Shown piece after piece: positions 1 to 11,300 of a DNA stretch of 64,000 nucleotides. The position numbers and the translations under genes were made by a program. Source of the stretch: Spisula solida (taxonomy: Eukaryota; Mollusca; Bivalvia; Venerida; Mactridae); contig OX365954.1 of assembly GCA_947247005.1 (NCBI GenBank), positions 6,340,001 to 6,404,000 of the forward strand, read 5' to 3'. The first letter of the stretch is position 1; the number at the start of each line of letters is the position of its first letter. The notes beneath the pieces are model-generated. The model was not told where the DNA came from. It ran no database searches and saw only the letters and a program-made list of their open reading frames with translations.

Positions 1-1430
1 GTATTATTTAAGTCGGGAACCAGGCTAACATACTCCACAAAATAGCCCAGTCAGAAAGGCCAGTAGATACTTTCTCTCTCAGGTCAGTCTTTAATCCATT
101 GCCTGCTGACCATTGGCCAAAAACAGACTTGCAGTCCTCATGGTTTGCCTGATCAGGAAACTAAAAATTTATAAGAATTTCTTGGCGACCAAACTGCAGA
201 AGCCCAATTCAGAACCTGAGCTCTTGAAAATCAGCAGGTAGCTGTAGGACAGGTCTTTAACAGGAAACAAAACCAGATTTGAGCTCATAAGTTCCATCTG
301 AGAAATCTGAATAAAACTTGTGGTCCAAAACTGTTCTCAGTATCTTCTGATTGGTAATACATACACATTCTGATGGAATTGTACAAGACACTTGTCCAAT
401 GTATACAGTTATTGATTTATGTAATGTAGTTAGTGTATATATACCTGACTGACGACTGAGATTTCTAGCATGGTAATATAGACAGAACAAACCACAGTCG
501 CAAAATCAATACAAAGGATGTAGAATAATATCATAATTATGCAGTAGATCAAAATCATCAAGAATTATACATGCAGTATTGTTACACATCCAGTATCGCT
601 ACACTGATATTGAGCTGCAATGGTTTGGAAAATATGTGCATGATCGTAACAAATCTTAGGAAGGAATTAAGGATAAGATTAAAAAGTCAGTTTGAGTGCC
701 AACAGAATTATAAGAAATTAATTCACATCTTTTTAAAGATAGCCCAGTGTGGCACAAACAAAGCCAAGTAATAAAGTGATTAGTCTGGAATAGACAGATT
801 TGGTGGTCAATAACTAGTATGTGGTCATGTATGTGTGAACATGCTTTAATGATGATGGAGTTATTATATAGAAGGGTATAAGTTTGAGTCCTCTTCCTGG
901 ATTATTATCTGGTTGGTTATAAAAGGGGTAACTAAGTCCTCTTTAAGGATATAGATTTATGATAGGGGGCCAAGGCAGTTGGGTATGATCCCTCGGTCTG
1001 AATCCTTCACATGAGGTTAGGAGAAGGCAATGAATGAGTAGTGCATGAGAACTGTTTTTGAAGATGGAGTTGGGAAGTGGAATCATAGAAGTACTGGTAA
1101 GGAGGTTGCCAGTAAGGGGAGGCCAATAATATGAAAAAAACAAGTCACTAAGAATTGCAAGCAATACAGAAATCCCTACCATTTTGAGGTCATGACCTTT
1201 AATTCATTTCTTTGTTTCTGTTGCCATGGCAACCACACTTTTTGTCAAAGTGAAGTATTAATTAATAGATGGCATGCAAACATTGATCTATATGCACATA
1301 CCATAAATTGTCAACATAGCATTGATACTTTTTGGGTTATACAAAGATCCAGTTAAAGGGAAGTAATTAAACTATTTCTGTATCACAAGTTTTGTCGGCA
1401 AAAAAATATCCTTATAGACTCCATTTACCA

Positions 1431-1600
1431 AGCTTTTTTTATAATCAAAATATTTTTAGACGTGCAACTTCCCCTTATTGCCCAGGCTATCTTCATACCA
1501 AGTTTCATAAACCCAGCTTAGAAACTGTTTAAGTTACGTCAGGATCCAGATTTTTACAGACAGACGGACAGAGGGCAAACCTATAGTCCGGAAGGGGACT
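1431..1600 (-). repeat. Dispersed mollusc-type repeat (fragment)
   Basis: On the minus strand it reads 'ccctctgtccgtctgtctg' followed by 'atgaaacttggtatga', phrases typical of a repeat family widespread in mollusc genomes and recurring in variant form at 43729-43900 here. The classification is from memory of such repeats, not from a search. Confidence 0.5.
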
Positions 1601-4020
1601 AATAATTTGAGGTGATAAATTGTTTTATAAATATGAGGAAAACATACTTTTTGGACAGGGGAATGGCCTACAAAAACACTGACACCACATGGTAACTTTG
1701 CAGACATAGTAAGATTGTATTCCAGCACTCGGTGATATCTACTATAATGAAAGTCAGACCATGTAACATGTCTACCACAAACACAGAGAACAGACCTGGG
1801 AAATCTACCATTATGTACCTTTAAATTGACAAAATTAATCATTTGCAACATTAATATCGTTGGTAGTGCAAATTGACAAGTTACAAAAACACCAGCATAC
1901 TGGTGAGCATATGCAAATCTAACATTTTATGACCACAAAATCAATGCGACTAAGGATACAACTGATATAAATGATACATTGAATAGCCTGACAGTGAATG
2001 CCGCCGATTGAATATAAGGTAACAACAACCAGCATTGACAATTTTTGACAGTGGGTTGACAGAGAATATAACCATAGGAATGACTGATCATTATCTTACA
2101 TCTCTCGATTTACATAAATCAGACAGAAGCTAATGACCCACACATCTCATAGTACAAAACTTCATAATGGAATCTAGAGAGAGAATTCAATTTCAGGAAT
2201 TCTGATTATCACCCACCCCCACGTAATTACCACAGTCTATACCTGTGTTGTAACCATGTAATCTAACACGTATAGAGGGAAAACATAGTTTCTGAAAGGA
2301 TACTACACTCCTCTACAAGTACAAGTGGGAATTCAGTACAAGTGGAATATAAACAAGCAAAGTTCATGATATACAAAATAATTACTCAAACCCAACTTTC
2401 ATTTACAATATTACAAACAAAGCAATGTGATTCAGGTACCAAAGCTTGAGTACCTGAAAGTCAGTCCCTACCTGTTTGCATAAACATAAATTTTGAGTGA
2501 TTCAGACCATAATAGTAATGAATCCAACAGATTGAGATCAGCTGAAAGGCCCAGAAATATCAATTTTCCTTGCAGCAATGGAAAAAACGTTTAGGGGTCA
2601 GCACAAGAGCGCTAATGTAATCCACTTAATGATTATGCAGATAAAGACTACCATCATCGCTCCACTCTTTAAGTCTCACATACTTAAAACCCTCACTTAA
2701 ACATCACTTTCATATAATAGGACCTAATCAAAATTAAGAAAATTTTATATTCTAATCTGTTTAGACTGCAAATATGATCTTTCTGATATTCAATCAATGA
2801 ATGAGTCAGTCCACATAAAGTGAAACTTTTTCAGGCCCAATAGGCCAATGTTCAACAAATGTTTATTTTAATGGGATTAGAAGTTAGCAGAGAACATGTA
2901 GAGATCCCCCTGTCACATGTTGTGCTGCTTGTAACACAGTCCGAGTTGATTAGCTTTTAGGGAAAAAACCGTCTACGACTGGCTGATGAAAAACAACAAT
3001 CCTGGAGAAACATTTAGGCACACACGCCAGACAGGAGACACTTAGGGAAGGAACAAATGTCGTCACGCTAAAAACTTGAACACTTGTGTGATCAATATGC
3101 TGAATAAACAAAAGGTTACATTGATGCCACATGCAGAGTACAAGAATCCTGGCATGTAATACAAGTTCTTGAACCACAGGATATGAAAGCTTCGTCTGAA
3201 GCAAGTACCTTTTTGAACCAGAAACCTACGCATACTACTAATGTGATACCTTTTTGAAGACATATGATTGCTACAAATACTGACAAGAGTAACCTTTTTG
3301 AACCAATCTATAGATGTAAACTCTAAGATTGGTATCACTGATCTATAGGTCGACAAGTATAATTGCTGAATATCATATCAAAGCTTGAACATCTGACTTC
3401 TGATCAGTAATTTGGATTAACTAATATCATTAATAAATTATTATCAGTTGAAAACAACCACCCAGTAAATGTTGCATTGAGACTCTAGATCTATCAGTAC
3501 CACAAAATGTTTTTGATTGTACATGAATCAATTTATTGCCTTTTTTTCCAAAAGTTTTCATCAGCCATAATTACATGGTGGCCTTTTGATCATACTAGTC
3601 ATCTTGGACTATCAACCAGTACTAACATGCTCTTCCACAAGTAACTGACAATTTCTCCGCATGTGGAGGACTTGATCATAGTCAATGTCAGGTAAAGACA
3701 TACTCTGCACACCCCAATATCTAACACCGATCAGATCACTCGGGTAACAAAACTAAGACTTCCTTCAACTGCTGTCCAGTTAGGATAAAGTGAGAGTTAC
3801 ACTTTATTTTATGTGTACACAAAAGATTACAATCACTGTATGAACAGGAAGAGTAATTTAGTTAAGCATTGAAAATATAGAGGTCTGGATAAGCCTTTAT
3901 TGTTGGTTTTACACCATAATAGTGAACTAGATCACCATGTCACTCTCTTGTTATGCTAACTGGGCAGTATGTGCTGAGACTCGCACATCAAAATGTTACA
4001 GTGATTTATGAGCCAGACTA

Positions 4021-4093
4021 GCTCGGTTAGCTCAGTTGGTAGAGCGCCCGACTTGCAAGCAGGGGGTCGTGGGTTTGAATCCTGCACTGGGTA
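4021..4093 (+). tRNA. tRNA-Ala(TGC)-like gene, pseudogene or SINE head
   Basis: The 73 nt fold with canonical spacing. The acceptor stem GCTCGGT/ACTGGGT pairs at all seven positions using three G-U pairs. The D stem GCTC/GAGC is perfect, the anticodon loop CTTGCAA gives TGC, and the T stem GTGGG/CCTGC pairs with wobbles. The A box (TAGCTCAGTTGG) is good and the B box (GGTTTGAATCC) has one change from GGTTC. An eight-T run at 4098-4105 could end Pol III transcription. The anticodon stem has two mismatches and the acceptor lacks the Ala G3-U70 pair (it is U3-G70), so a decayed copy or SINE head is more likely than a working tRNA. Confidence 0.45.
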
Positions 4094-4720
4094 GGTATTT
4101 TTTTTCCTCAAAATACAATAATGTCTTCCTATTGACCAGCAAACATACGTTAACTTTATCTGTAATTCTTGAGATATTATCAAGTCAACTAACCGTGATG
4201 AAAGCTATTGTAATCATGACCCAAGATAAAGATTCCATGGTATTATGTAATATCGTGATGAAAATTAACAATGCATTAAAACTTGGCAAAACTCTCAGGT
4301 AACATTCATGCTTTATCATGGAAAATCTCACAGGTAACAGTAACATTGCATGAAACAATCCTCCAAACAACAATCGCAAACATACAACACATCACATAAA
4401 ACCATTCTGTCCAATAACACGAAAAAGATAAAAAAAAACTAAGTTACAAGAGTAGACAATCATATACATAGACAACACGATCCAGATGATGTTGGCCAAA
4501 TCATAATGTAGAACAACATCATCATATAATTATCCACACATGTAATTATAGGAGAAAATATGCTGTTGAATGTGTAAGAACAATGCTTTTTCTATCATTC
4601 ATCATGTTCTGTTACAAGATTAACTAGGGGAGTAATTATACAAGCTACCTAGCTTAGTTATTATACCTGATTATTACACAACTGTACTCATTGAACAATG
4701 GAAGTGTGAGTGACTGAAAA

Positions 4721-4903
4721 CACCATACCCCACCCACACAGGGGCCAAGGAAACCATACCCCTCCAACACATGGGCCAAGGAAACCATACCCCTCCAACA
4801 CATGGGCCAAGGAAACCATACCCCACCCACACATGGGCCAAGGAAACCATACCCCTCCAACACATGGGCCAAGGAAACCATACCCCTCCCACACATGGGC
4901 CAA
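4721..4903. repeat. Minisatellite, 31-bp unit, about 6 copies
   Basis: Tandem units run 'gggccaaggaaaccatac' then 'ccctccaacacat', 31 bp, with two alternating variants (CCCTCCAACAC and CCCACCCACAC). Open frames on both strands here are by-products of repetition. Confidence 0.92.
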
Positions 4904-6469
4904 TAAGATAGATTTTGAAAACTGGAAATCAGATATGGGTAGGGAACTGGAAACCATACCTTTTCACAGGGAAGGGGAAATATAAAATTTACAGCATACA
5001 ATATTCTTGGACTCATTACTCTGACTGGTGTCAGACAATTTTCGGTTGTTTTGAAGGAAAGGTTATAAGAATAATAGGAGAATAAACATGGCTTTTGATT
5101 CGGAATGGGCTTAATCCATAAACAGCCGCAAAATAGTCTAGTTCACTGATATTGCATCATATTAATGAAAAGTACAATTTCATGATTAGCATTTTGTTTG
5201 CATGCTGATGAGCGATATAATAGACAGCTGATAACACCTAACTATCCAGGAATGCATTGGCAAGATGGTGGAGGTAAAAATGTAATCTTTTCTTTTTGAA
5301 GAGAAGTGCAATTATAAGACAGCACCCATCAATAGTGTACAGTGCCAAGTCCTATCACATAAAACAAGATGTTAGATGATCTAGCAGGGAACAATCTACT
5401 ACACTGTTGCCAACTGCTTATATAACATACCATGACCAGCATTTCTACATAGAAGAATTTAAAATATAAATTTCCTGAGGCTTTCAGAAAGAAAATTTCT
5501 TAAGAGTTTCTTCAAAAGGGGACAACACTGTTTATTTTCGCCAGTGTCCTTCCTTTTGATGTAAAGACTAAGAAGAAGAATGTAAAAGATTTTATCATTT
5601 CTGTTGTAATTTTTCAACCAAATCAATGGATAAATGTTTTGAAACTGAACACAATGTTTGTTTGATATGGGCTATATCAACAAGCTATTGATTACTTTGA
5701 AGAACTCAAAAGGCGCAAATGCTCAGAATGGAATATAGGGCGCTGATAGGAATTATTTTATCCTGGCCTTACATACTACACTAAGTACCATGCCACCCCC
5801 TCACCAGAATGTACCTAGCAAACATTCCAATAGATATCTCAATGTAAACATGAGGTAAATCCATACACAGACAAACTAGAATCCTTCAGCTTTTAAAAGC
5901 TAAATGCCAATACCAGTTATTACATTATATCATGAGTAAACAAAAATGGAACAAATTCAATTTTACGTTTCTATCATTAAATGTATCATAAAGGTGAGGT
6001 CAATATTTATCTACAGATTCTATCTTTTATTCTTGAAGCCGCTTCTCTATAGTTGATTAAAATAAATTTCACTTTGCAACAAGGATTCTCTGAAATTGAT
6101 CAACTAAACTTGTACGGTATTGAGCCAAAGGTTATGGCTCCTAAATTAACATTGTTAGTTCCTAAATAAACTTTGTTCCTAAATTAACATTGTTTCAAAA
6201 TTATCATTGATCCTATAGTTATATTCTTGTAGCTATAGTTATCTATGTGATTGTTACATGTGTTCAAACAATGCATATATTCACTGAAAGAGTCAATGAA
6301 TGTCTGTATTAGCTTCATGTGGTAAGTAAAAGTTAGCTTTGAAACAAAAAATGTCTTCACGTATTCAGCAAAGGGTTAATTTTCATCTTAAGTGTGACTG
6401 TATTCCTTCACTGACTGGGCATCAACTGTCTAGCATCTACAAGCACTCTTAACACATATAACATAGGTT

Positions 6470-6541
6470 GCCTCCATAGCTCAATGGTTAGCACGCTTGT
6501 CGTCTTATCTGGCGACCCGTGTTCAAATACGGATGGAGGCA
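6470..6541 (+). repeat. tRNA-like unit / SINE head
   Basis: The 72-nt tRNA-sized unit has a perfect 7-bp acceptor stem (GCCTCCA/TGGAGGC), an A box (TAGCTCAATGG) and a B-box-like GTTCAAAT. The D stem has two mismatches and the anticodon region folds only with a shifted 4-bp stem and 10-nt loop. Downstream 'atatttcagcagaaagctg' may be the SINE body. A functional tRNA is unlikely. Confidence 0.5.
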
Positions 6542-7404
6542 CTCACATGCCTGCCATATTTCAGCAGAAAGCTGACTGGCAAATAAAGGCTATGCTTGCC
6601 ATTTCATACTATAATTAATTGTTCATGATGAACTGTTATGTCAACATGATAGTAAATACATATCATCTGTCAACAGTAAACATCAATGGTGTTTATTTAC
6701 ATTTATTAATGAGTACACCCTGAACAAAGATGTGCTGAAACATTTCAACCAGCCAGAATAACTTGTTTGTTCCCAAACATCACAAAACACAAGGTCTGAT
6801 TAGCCAAATAAAACTGGAGCATTTGCAATCAGAGTGTGTAATAAAACTAATAGATGTATATGTTCTGAGCTAAGGAAACAATGTGTCCCACTAGGTTCAT
6901 TTACTTCAGTCAATCAAATATATTGCCTCATCCTCTCATACTATATCAACTACATCAATTGTGCCTTACTAAAAGACAACATATCAGCATAACACAAAAA
7001 CTTCTCATTTCAGCAAAATGAGGCCAATTACTAATTAGCAAGTCAAATTGGCTTCATTTGTGCAAGACAATTCTACGTGGAGATTAGGATTGTGTCTTGC
7101 TACGGAAGTCAAGGACTTTATATGGTGTGGTTTGGAATGGGTACGGTTAGTGTAAATAGCCAAACAACGTTTTCCCAGAATAAGTCATACTATACATGTA
7201 TAAATAAACTCCAGGCTAAAATAGGCATTGTTTTGAATATAGATGCATTACAGAGAATATAACATATGGCGACACCTAATCCAGTCACCACGAACATTCC
7301 AGTGCAGTAGGGTTGAAATATGGCCATGTAGTTCATGAAGCAATGTCAATGAATTCTGGATACATAATGACAATATTACAGTTATTTGATCAACATTGAC
7401 TCAC

Positions 7405-7510
7405 CAGAATTTTGTTGATTTTGTTGGTGTCCGACTCCGGATACGGCGTATAGCAAGCAAGAGCTATACAGTTGCTGAATATAGTTAACAGAATCAGGAA
7501 CTCAAATGGC
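7405..7510 (-). CDS. cav1: Cav1 L-type calcium channel alpha-1, exon 3 (transmembrane helix IS1)
   Basis: This 106-nt exon supplies the last base of the split Lys codon (AA/G) and 35 codons: [24 protein letters not shown], then [11 protein letters not shown]. This is the first transmembrane helix of domain I and the start of the IS1-S2 loop. The vertebrate equivalent reads [29 protein letters not shown], and to my recollection the matching human exon is also 106 nt. The acceptor is AC (7512-7511), not AG. The donor is GTGAGT at 7404-7399, so the exon ends in phase 0. Its reading frame is correct only when joined to exon 2 across the U12 intron. Exon 4 (IS2) was looked for in 1-7398 and not found. 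Confidence 0.94.
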
Positions 7511-7520
7511 GTGACTAGCT

Positions 7521-7529
7521 GTTAAGGCA
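7521..7529 (-). promoter_or_regulatory. U12 branch-point motif
   Basis: The minus strand reads TGCCTTAAC, eight of nine bases of the U12 snRNA-complementary branch consensus. It is followed after 10 nt by the AC acceptor, within the short window typical of minor introns. Confidence 0.88.
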
Positions 7530-7779
7530 AACTTTGACAAACATTTGATACAAATATACAAGAAAGAGCAGATTTTAGGCCTTTTGTTCAGTGAATGGGA
7601 CACATCTACAATGCCCAATCTTCATTAGAACACAAAGTACTGAAGTAGGTACATTTTGACACATTTCAATGTACATGCATAGACTCGGGTGTCAATCAGA
7701 GATTATTTTTGAGTATTACTGGCATATATGTCAGACAGACGCAGATAATTCAATGAAGTGATAATAGTGTGATACAAGT

Positions 7780-7985
7780 TACTATTGCGAAGTAGATTCC
7801 TTGGTTCTTTAACATGCTTGGTGTATAGCACAATACATGGGAGACTAACTCTGGCGTTACCAACCAGTTTATCTCTAGTTGGTTGGCAAACTCTTTAAAG
7901 TGTTTAAGAAATGACCAAGTGCCCAGGCCGAGAATCGAACCAGAGACCTTTCGATCCACAGTCAAGTGGTTCATCCACTCAACCT
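7780..7985 (-). repeat. tRNA-derived SINE, copy 1 (minus orientation)
   Basis: Read on the minus strand, a degenerate tRNA-like head ends in a B box (GGTTCGATTCTC). The body follows (GGGCACTTGGTCATTTCT) and then the core, which on the plus strand reads 'ttctttaacatgcttggtg' plus 'tatagcac'. The same core recurs at 16471, 31355 and 45020. The head, body, conserved core and tail resemble metazoan SINEs with a deeply conserved central domain (the Nin-DC or Meta type; assignment by memory). It lies inside the Cav1 U12 intron, in the gene's sense direction. Confidence 0.75.
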
Positions 7986-8349
7986 CAATATAATTCTCTT
8001 ATACAGTCAACTAACAGAAATTATATGTAAAGTGTTAAACAGTGAAAACAAGGGTAGTGAATATTACAGATACTATAGTTTTTACCAGCAATATAGAAAT
8101 ACGAAAAAAAGAAAATTGATCATAGACAATATATAACAGACAGAGCATAATATCAGGCATGGCTTCCGTTCTGTTTGTGTGTAAAGCTCAAATATTCCCC
8201 CTTAGTTTTACATACTGTATAGCGTATACTGTCATCTTCAGACAGGGCCTACATCAAGAATTGTAAGGTAACTTTAATATTGAACTAACTTCAAACCTAT
8301 GAGATTATTTATGCCCACTATATTGGCTGAACTGAATAATTATTTTGTG

Positions 8350-8485
8350 TTAAAGGTCAGTGACCTTGGAATTTGACCTGCTGACCTTGACATCAAAAGG
8401 ATTCATCGTGCATGACTTACTTTATGAAAAGTTTGGGGACTGCATGTAGTACTATATCTCGGACATACTAAGGTCTACAGAGAGA
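8350..8485 (+). repeat. 'gaccttgac' dispersed repeat fragment
   Basis: The sequence 'gtcagtgaccttggaattt' followed by 'gacctgctgaccttgac' belongs to the same loose repeat style as 15478-15668. It is a fragment in Cav1 intron 2 with no clear ends. Confidence 0.4.
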
Positions 8486-8590
8486 CACTTCCCCCATCAT
8501 ACACACCATGCAGACTGACTAGTAATAACCAGGAAACATAATCAATATAAATTATAACTGTTAAATGTATCAAACTATTGCAAAGGATAT

Positions 8591-8954
8591 TTCCATTCAA
8601 CCACCTGTATACACAACTTGCGTATTGGATTTGTAAGGCCCAGACAACAGAGCGCCCGAACTGGACGCACATTTTGATTTTGTTGTTTTCTATTCTGTCG
8701 TTTACGAGTCATGTTTGCGGCTCCCTGTGCGGCTGCTATCGCAGCACTCCAACCAATACTAAGTGGCTTGGCATCAGTTGGAGACTGGTAATTGAGCCCA
8801 GCACCACCTCCTGGCTGCTGGACCTGGCTGAGTGGTGAGGTAGGTCCAGGCCCGAGCCTTTGACCACCTGGTTCAGGGGGCTTACTGGCGGTGTTCTGAA
8901 ATACGCTGTTTGAAGGTAGGGTAGGATTGATGGAAGTCCTGTCATGATTCTCCC
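8591..8954 (-). CDS. cav1: Cav1 L-type calcium channel alpha-1, exon 2 (cytoplasmic N-terminus)
   Basis: This 364-nt exon encodes residues 7-128 (counting from exon 1) of the pore-forming alpha-1 subunit of an L-type voltage-gated Ca2+ channel, a plasma-membrane channel driving excitation-contraction and excitation-transcription coupling. A Pro/Gly/Gln-rich low-complexity stretch comes first. At residues 75-79 is WSAAI (W codon at 8749-8751), matching the WxxxI NSCaTE calmodulin-binding motif of Cav1.2/1.3 (WQAAI). A basic Arg/Lys/Gln segment follows, then the hallmark RPVRALCCLGLTNPIRKLCI and EWK just before helix IS1. The acceptor is a pyrimidine-rich tract ending TTTCACAG/GG on the minus strand (phase 1). 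The exon ends TGG AA at 8591 (phase 2) against a U12-type donor, so residues that appear to follow EWK in the open frame are intron. No frameshift or internal stop is seen. Assignment to Cav1 rather than Cav2 or Cav3 rests on the ALCCLGLTNPIR and NSCaTE signatures. Confidence 0.95.
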
Positions 8955-9529
8955 CTGTGAAATAGAAGAAAATATGCACATTAAATTGAATCAAATATAT
9001 CATATTCATAGAAAAGTATCAATCAAATTTGTTGAAAACTTGAAATGTTTTGCAATACAAAAGATTGCTGAGATAATTGAGAGAAAATGATTGCCATTAT
9101 AGAGATAACCAGCATACACCAGCATCATCATTCCCTAAGTGAGAGTTATCAATCAAAGAAAACAACAAGATCATTCATAAATCGCTATAATCAATGGGAA
9201 GCTGTAAACTGAACACTGAAAAGCCTCCCATACCGAGAACACACAATTAGTTTGTAGATTCAGTGTATATATTGTATATATAGAACTCATTGTAAGATAA
9301 TCAGAAACACAGGAGTTATTTCAATGTAGTTCCCTCAAAACACGAATACAGTCAAACCTCTGTGAATAGTGCTCATATAAATGTATAAATAAAGCAAGCA
9401 CCAGTCTAAACACTCCATGTTAATTAAGCAACCACTTGTCTTACACTGCAGACAAATTGTTCTTAAATCCAGTCTGTCATTTTATATCAAATTTACAACT
9501 GTATTTTATACAACAGCAAATTGCTTTAA

Positions 9530-9600
9530 AGGTGCTGCCTCATGTAATGGTGTAATGCAAAAATAAAATATAAATGTCAAATATTATTATTATTTTAAGT
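9530..9600 (+). repeat. Dispersed repeat shared with 37805-37865
   Basis: Both copies run 'aaaggtgctgcctcatgtaa' / 'aaagggactgcctcacatat', then TGGTGTA, TGCAAAAATAAAAT and GTCAAATATT. The copies differ by substitutions and a short indel. Ends and class are unknown. Confidence 0.6.
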
Positions 9601-9844
9601 GTCAATGTTCGCCGCAAATATTTTTAGTTTTGTTGAATGCATTGTTATGGTGTGATATTTCTTCTTATACTGAAAAACTCATCTATAATGATTTAAACAT
9701 GTACAAATATGAGCTGCACAGGGGGTTGATCATTACCAATGAAAAATAAGCATAAACTCCAAGAAATTACAGTACCACTTGGTAAAATGATCTAGATTTA
9801 TTCATCAAACAATAAATTGATATTTCAAAAGCTATTCCGATTAC

Positions 9845-10642
9845 TAGGGATGGCAATGATTACCCGAGTACTTGTTCAAAGGTCCGATTACCAAATAGTA
9901 AAATCAGTATCCGAGTATTCGGGGGAAAAAAAGCTGTCTAGTACGGAACATGTCCAAGTGTTATCTGGTCAACTTAAATTATAATCAACAATGTGTCGTC
10001 AATCCTTAATCGCCGCCACGAGGTTACTAATTGCAAGCGTAATCAAAACACATAGATATGGGTAATTGCAAGCGTAATCAAAACACATAGATATGGGTAT
10101 GTTCAAGTACCTGTCAATCATCATCTGTTAATTTGTTTATGACACGTATCTTGGGGTTCTTTCTCGGACATTTATCCAAGTAATTGTCATCGATTTTTGA
10201 TTGGCAGTTATTGTTCATTGGGTGTGACAACGGATACCTATATATGAATGAACAATAACTCCTAGCAAACTTTGCATTGGTCAAGCTGTGAAAATCATTA
10301 TGTCACCGGTTGATATGAGTATTCCCCCTTAGTTGTTTATTTCTTAATTATTTGATTTTCTATTGTTATTGATCAAAAATTCTATTGATTTTACATTGTT
10401 GTTCTTTTTGTCAGTTTTTAGTGTTATTGTTTCAACATTCTTCTACTGATCTAGATTTGATCAACAACAGAACAGAACGGACTCGGCAATCACAATGTTC
10501 TATTTGAAGTTGAACAAACACTATTGCAGTAGAACATTTCTATTTCCCAAATATCATGCAATGATTTATAGTTTTCCAAGTACCCAATCGGAAGAATGAC
10601 CGAGTACTCGAGTACCGATTTTAGTACTGTTAGCCATCTCTA
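9845..10642. mobile_element. hAT-like non-autonomous DNA transposon (798 bp)
   Basis: The left end reads TAGGGATGGCAATGATTACC. The right end, reverse complemented, reads TAGAGATGGCTAACAGTAC; both are hAT-type termini. Subterminal GAGTACT/CGAGTA words occur at both ends. The flanks are CCGATTAC (9837-9844) and CTGATTAT (10643-10650), an 8-bp target duplication with two C-T differences. No transposase coding is seen. It contains a 36-bp tandem duplication ('attgcaagcgtaatc...') at 10030-10100. Confidence 0.78.
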
Positions 10643-10816
10643 CTGATTATCATTTCCTTTGTTGGTACCCGGTACATGTACATTGTTACATACTGTTGAT
10701 TCAAAGTTATCTGTCAAAACCGCGTAAACAAACATTCCACACGATCGATTATTACAGGTGTGTCAGGATTAAGTCCTAACATCATTAGTACATTTAAATG
10801 ATCAAATCTTTAACTG

Positions 10817-10915
10817 CCCTATAGCCGAGTGGTTAACAGCTATGGTTTTGTGAGTCTTATTTTGAAAATGTATACAATTTACTGCGAGTTCAAATCCCAA
10901 CAATGCCTAGACTTT
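10817..10915 (+). repeat. tRNA-like unit, Leu/Ser (class II) type
   Basis: A box TAGCCGAGTGGTTAAC and B box GAGTTCAAATCCC are separated as in a class II tRNA or a SINE head. Stems are poor, so it is a relic. Confidence 0.4.
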
Positions 10916-11219
10916 TTAAATTTTGCTTTAAGTATATATATTAATCCTTTTACTCATTCCGATGATTGCATTCATACAATGGATAAACTAGATCTATTAT
11001 GTTTTCCAGCACACCAGGATTAAGTTCATCATACAAAGCTGGGAATTTACGAATCATGTGTTGCATTCAATGTACCAGTTAATATAAAAAACATAGTGTA
11101 TCTATATCAAGCCAGCTTCTTTTTTTCGCAAAGAAAAGTATGATAAAATTAATTTGTCGATTTAAGACACTCATAAAAACAATATTACAAAAAGCATAAC
11201 AATGAAAAAGCGTATCAGA

Positions 11220-11300
11220 CTGAATTCGAACCTTTACTTTGATTTCACCAATGATTTATGTTGAAACCATGCGTTTAACGCACTACGCTAAGAACGCTAA
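11220..11300 (-). repeat. Possible tRNA-like relic
   Basis: On the minus strand TTAGCGTAGTGCGTTAAACG resembles an A box and AGGTTCGAATTCA a B box, about 45 nt apart. The fold was not convincing. Confidence 0.25.

Larger units (their letters stand above)
1..7404 (-). other. cav1: Cav1 intron 3 (partial; runs off the window)
   Basis: The region downstream of exon 3 on the minus strand was scanned for the IS2-IS3 exon (motifs like FLIIFT, AYG, RNGWN, LDF) and none was recognised. It contains a dispersed repeat (1431-1600), an Ala-type tRNA-like unit (4021-4093), a 31-bp minisatellite (4721-4903) and a second tRNA-like unit (6470-6541). A 17-nt hairpin motif also found near 48 kb sits at 3655. 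The stretches 1-1430, 1600-3650, 4910-6460 and 6600-7400 are AT-rich with scattered stops and no recognised content. Confidence 0.7.
7511..8590 (-). other. cav1: Cav1 intron 2: U12-type AT-AC minor intron
   Basis: The donor at 8590-8582 is ATATCCTTT, an exact match to the AT-AC U12 consensus. The branch motif TGCCTTAAC at 7529-7521 differs by one base from the TTCCTTAAC consensus. The intron ends CTAGTCAC at 7511, with the AC terminus 10 nt after the branch motif. No GT or AG gives a continuous frame here; AT-AC restores EWK-PFEF exactly. Minor introns are known in voltage-gated Ca2+ and Na+ channel alpha genes. The 1,080-nt intron holds a SINE (7780-7985) and a 'tgaccttgacatcaa' type dispersed repeat around 8350-8480. 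The rest shows nothing recognisable. Confidence 0.93.

Noticed and set aside
4021..4093. Fully functional tRNA-Ala
   Set aside because: Two anticodon-stem mismatches, a T-loop C56 change and a reversed 3-70 pair make a pseudogene or SINE head more likely; kept only as tRNA-like.
1..7398. Cav1 exon 4 (IS2-IS3)
   Set aside because: I searched the minus strand by eye for FLIIFT, AYG, RNGWN and LDF patterns and found none; it probably lies beyond position 1.
8575..8590. Extending Cav1 exon 2 through YPLQ to the stop at 8575
   Set aside because: Those codons are the U12 donor ATATCCTTT read through. Homology requires K then PFEF, which exon 3 provides.
8589..8609. CAG/GTGGTT at the IQ codon as a normal GT donor for exon 2
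   Set aside because: It would delete the conserved VVEWK and leave exon 3 out of frame with the conserved PFEF.
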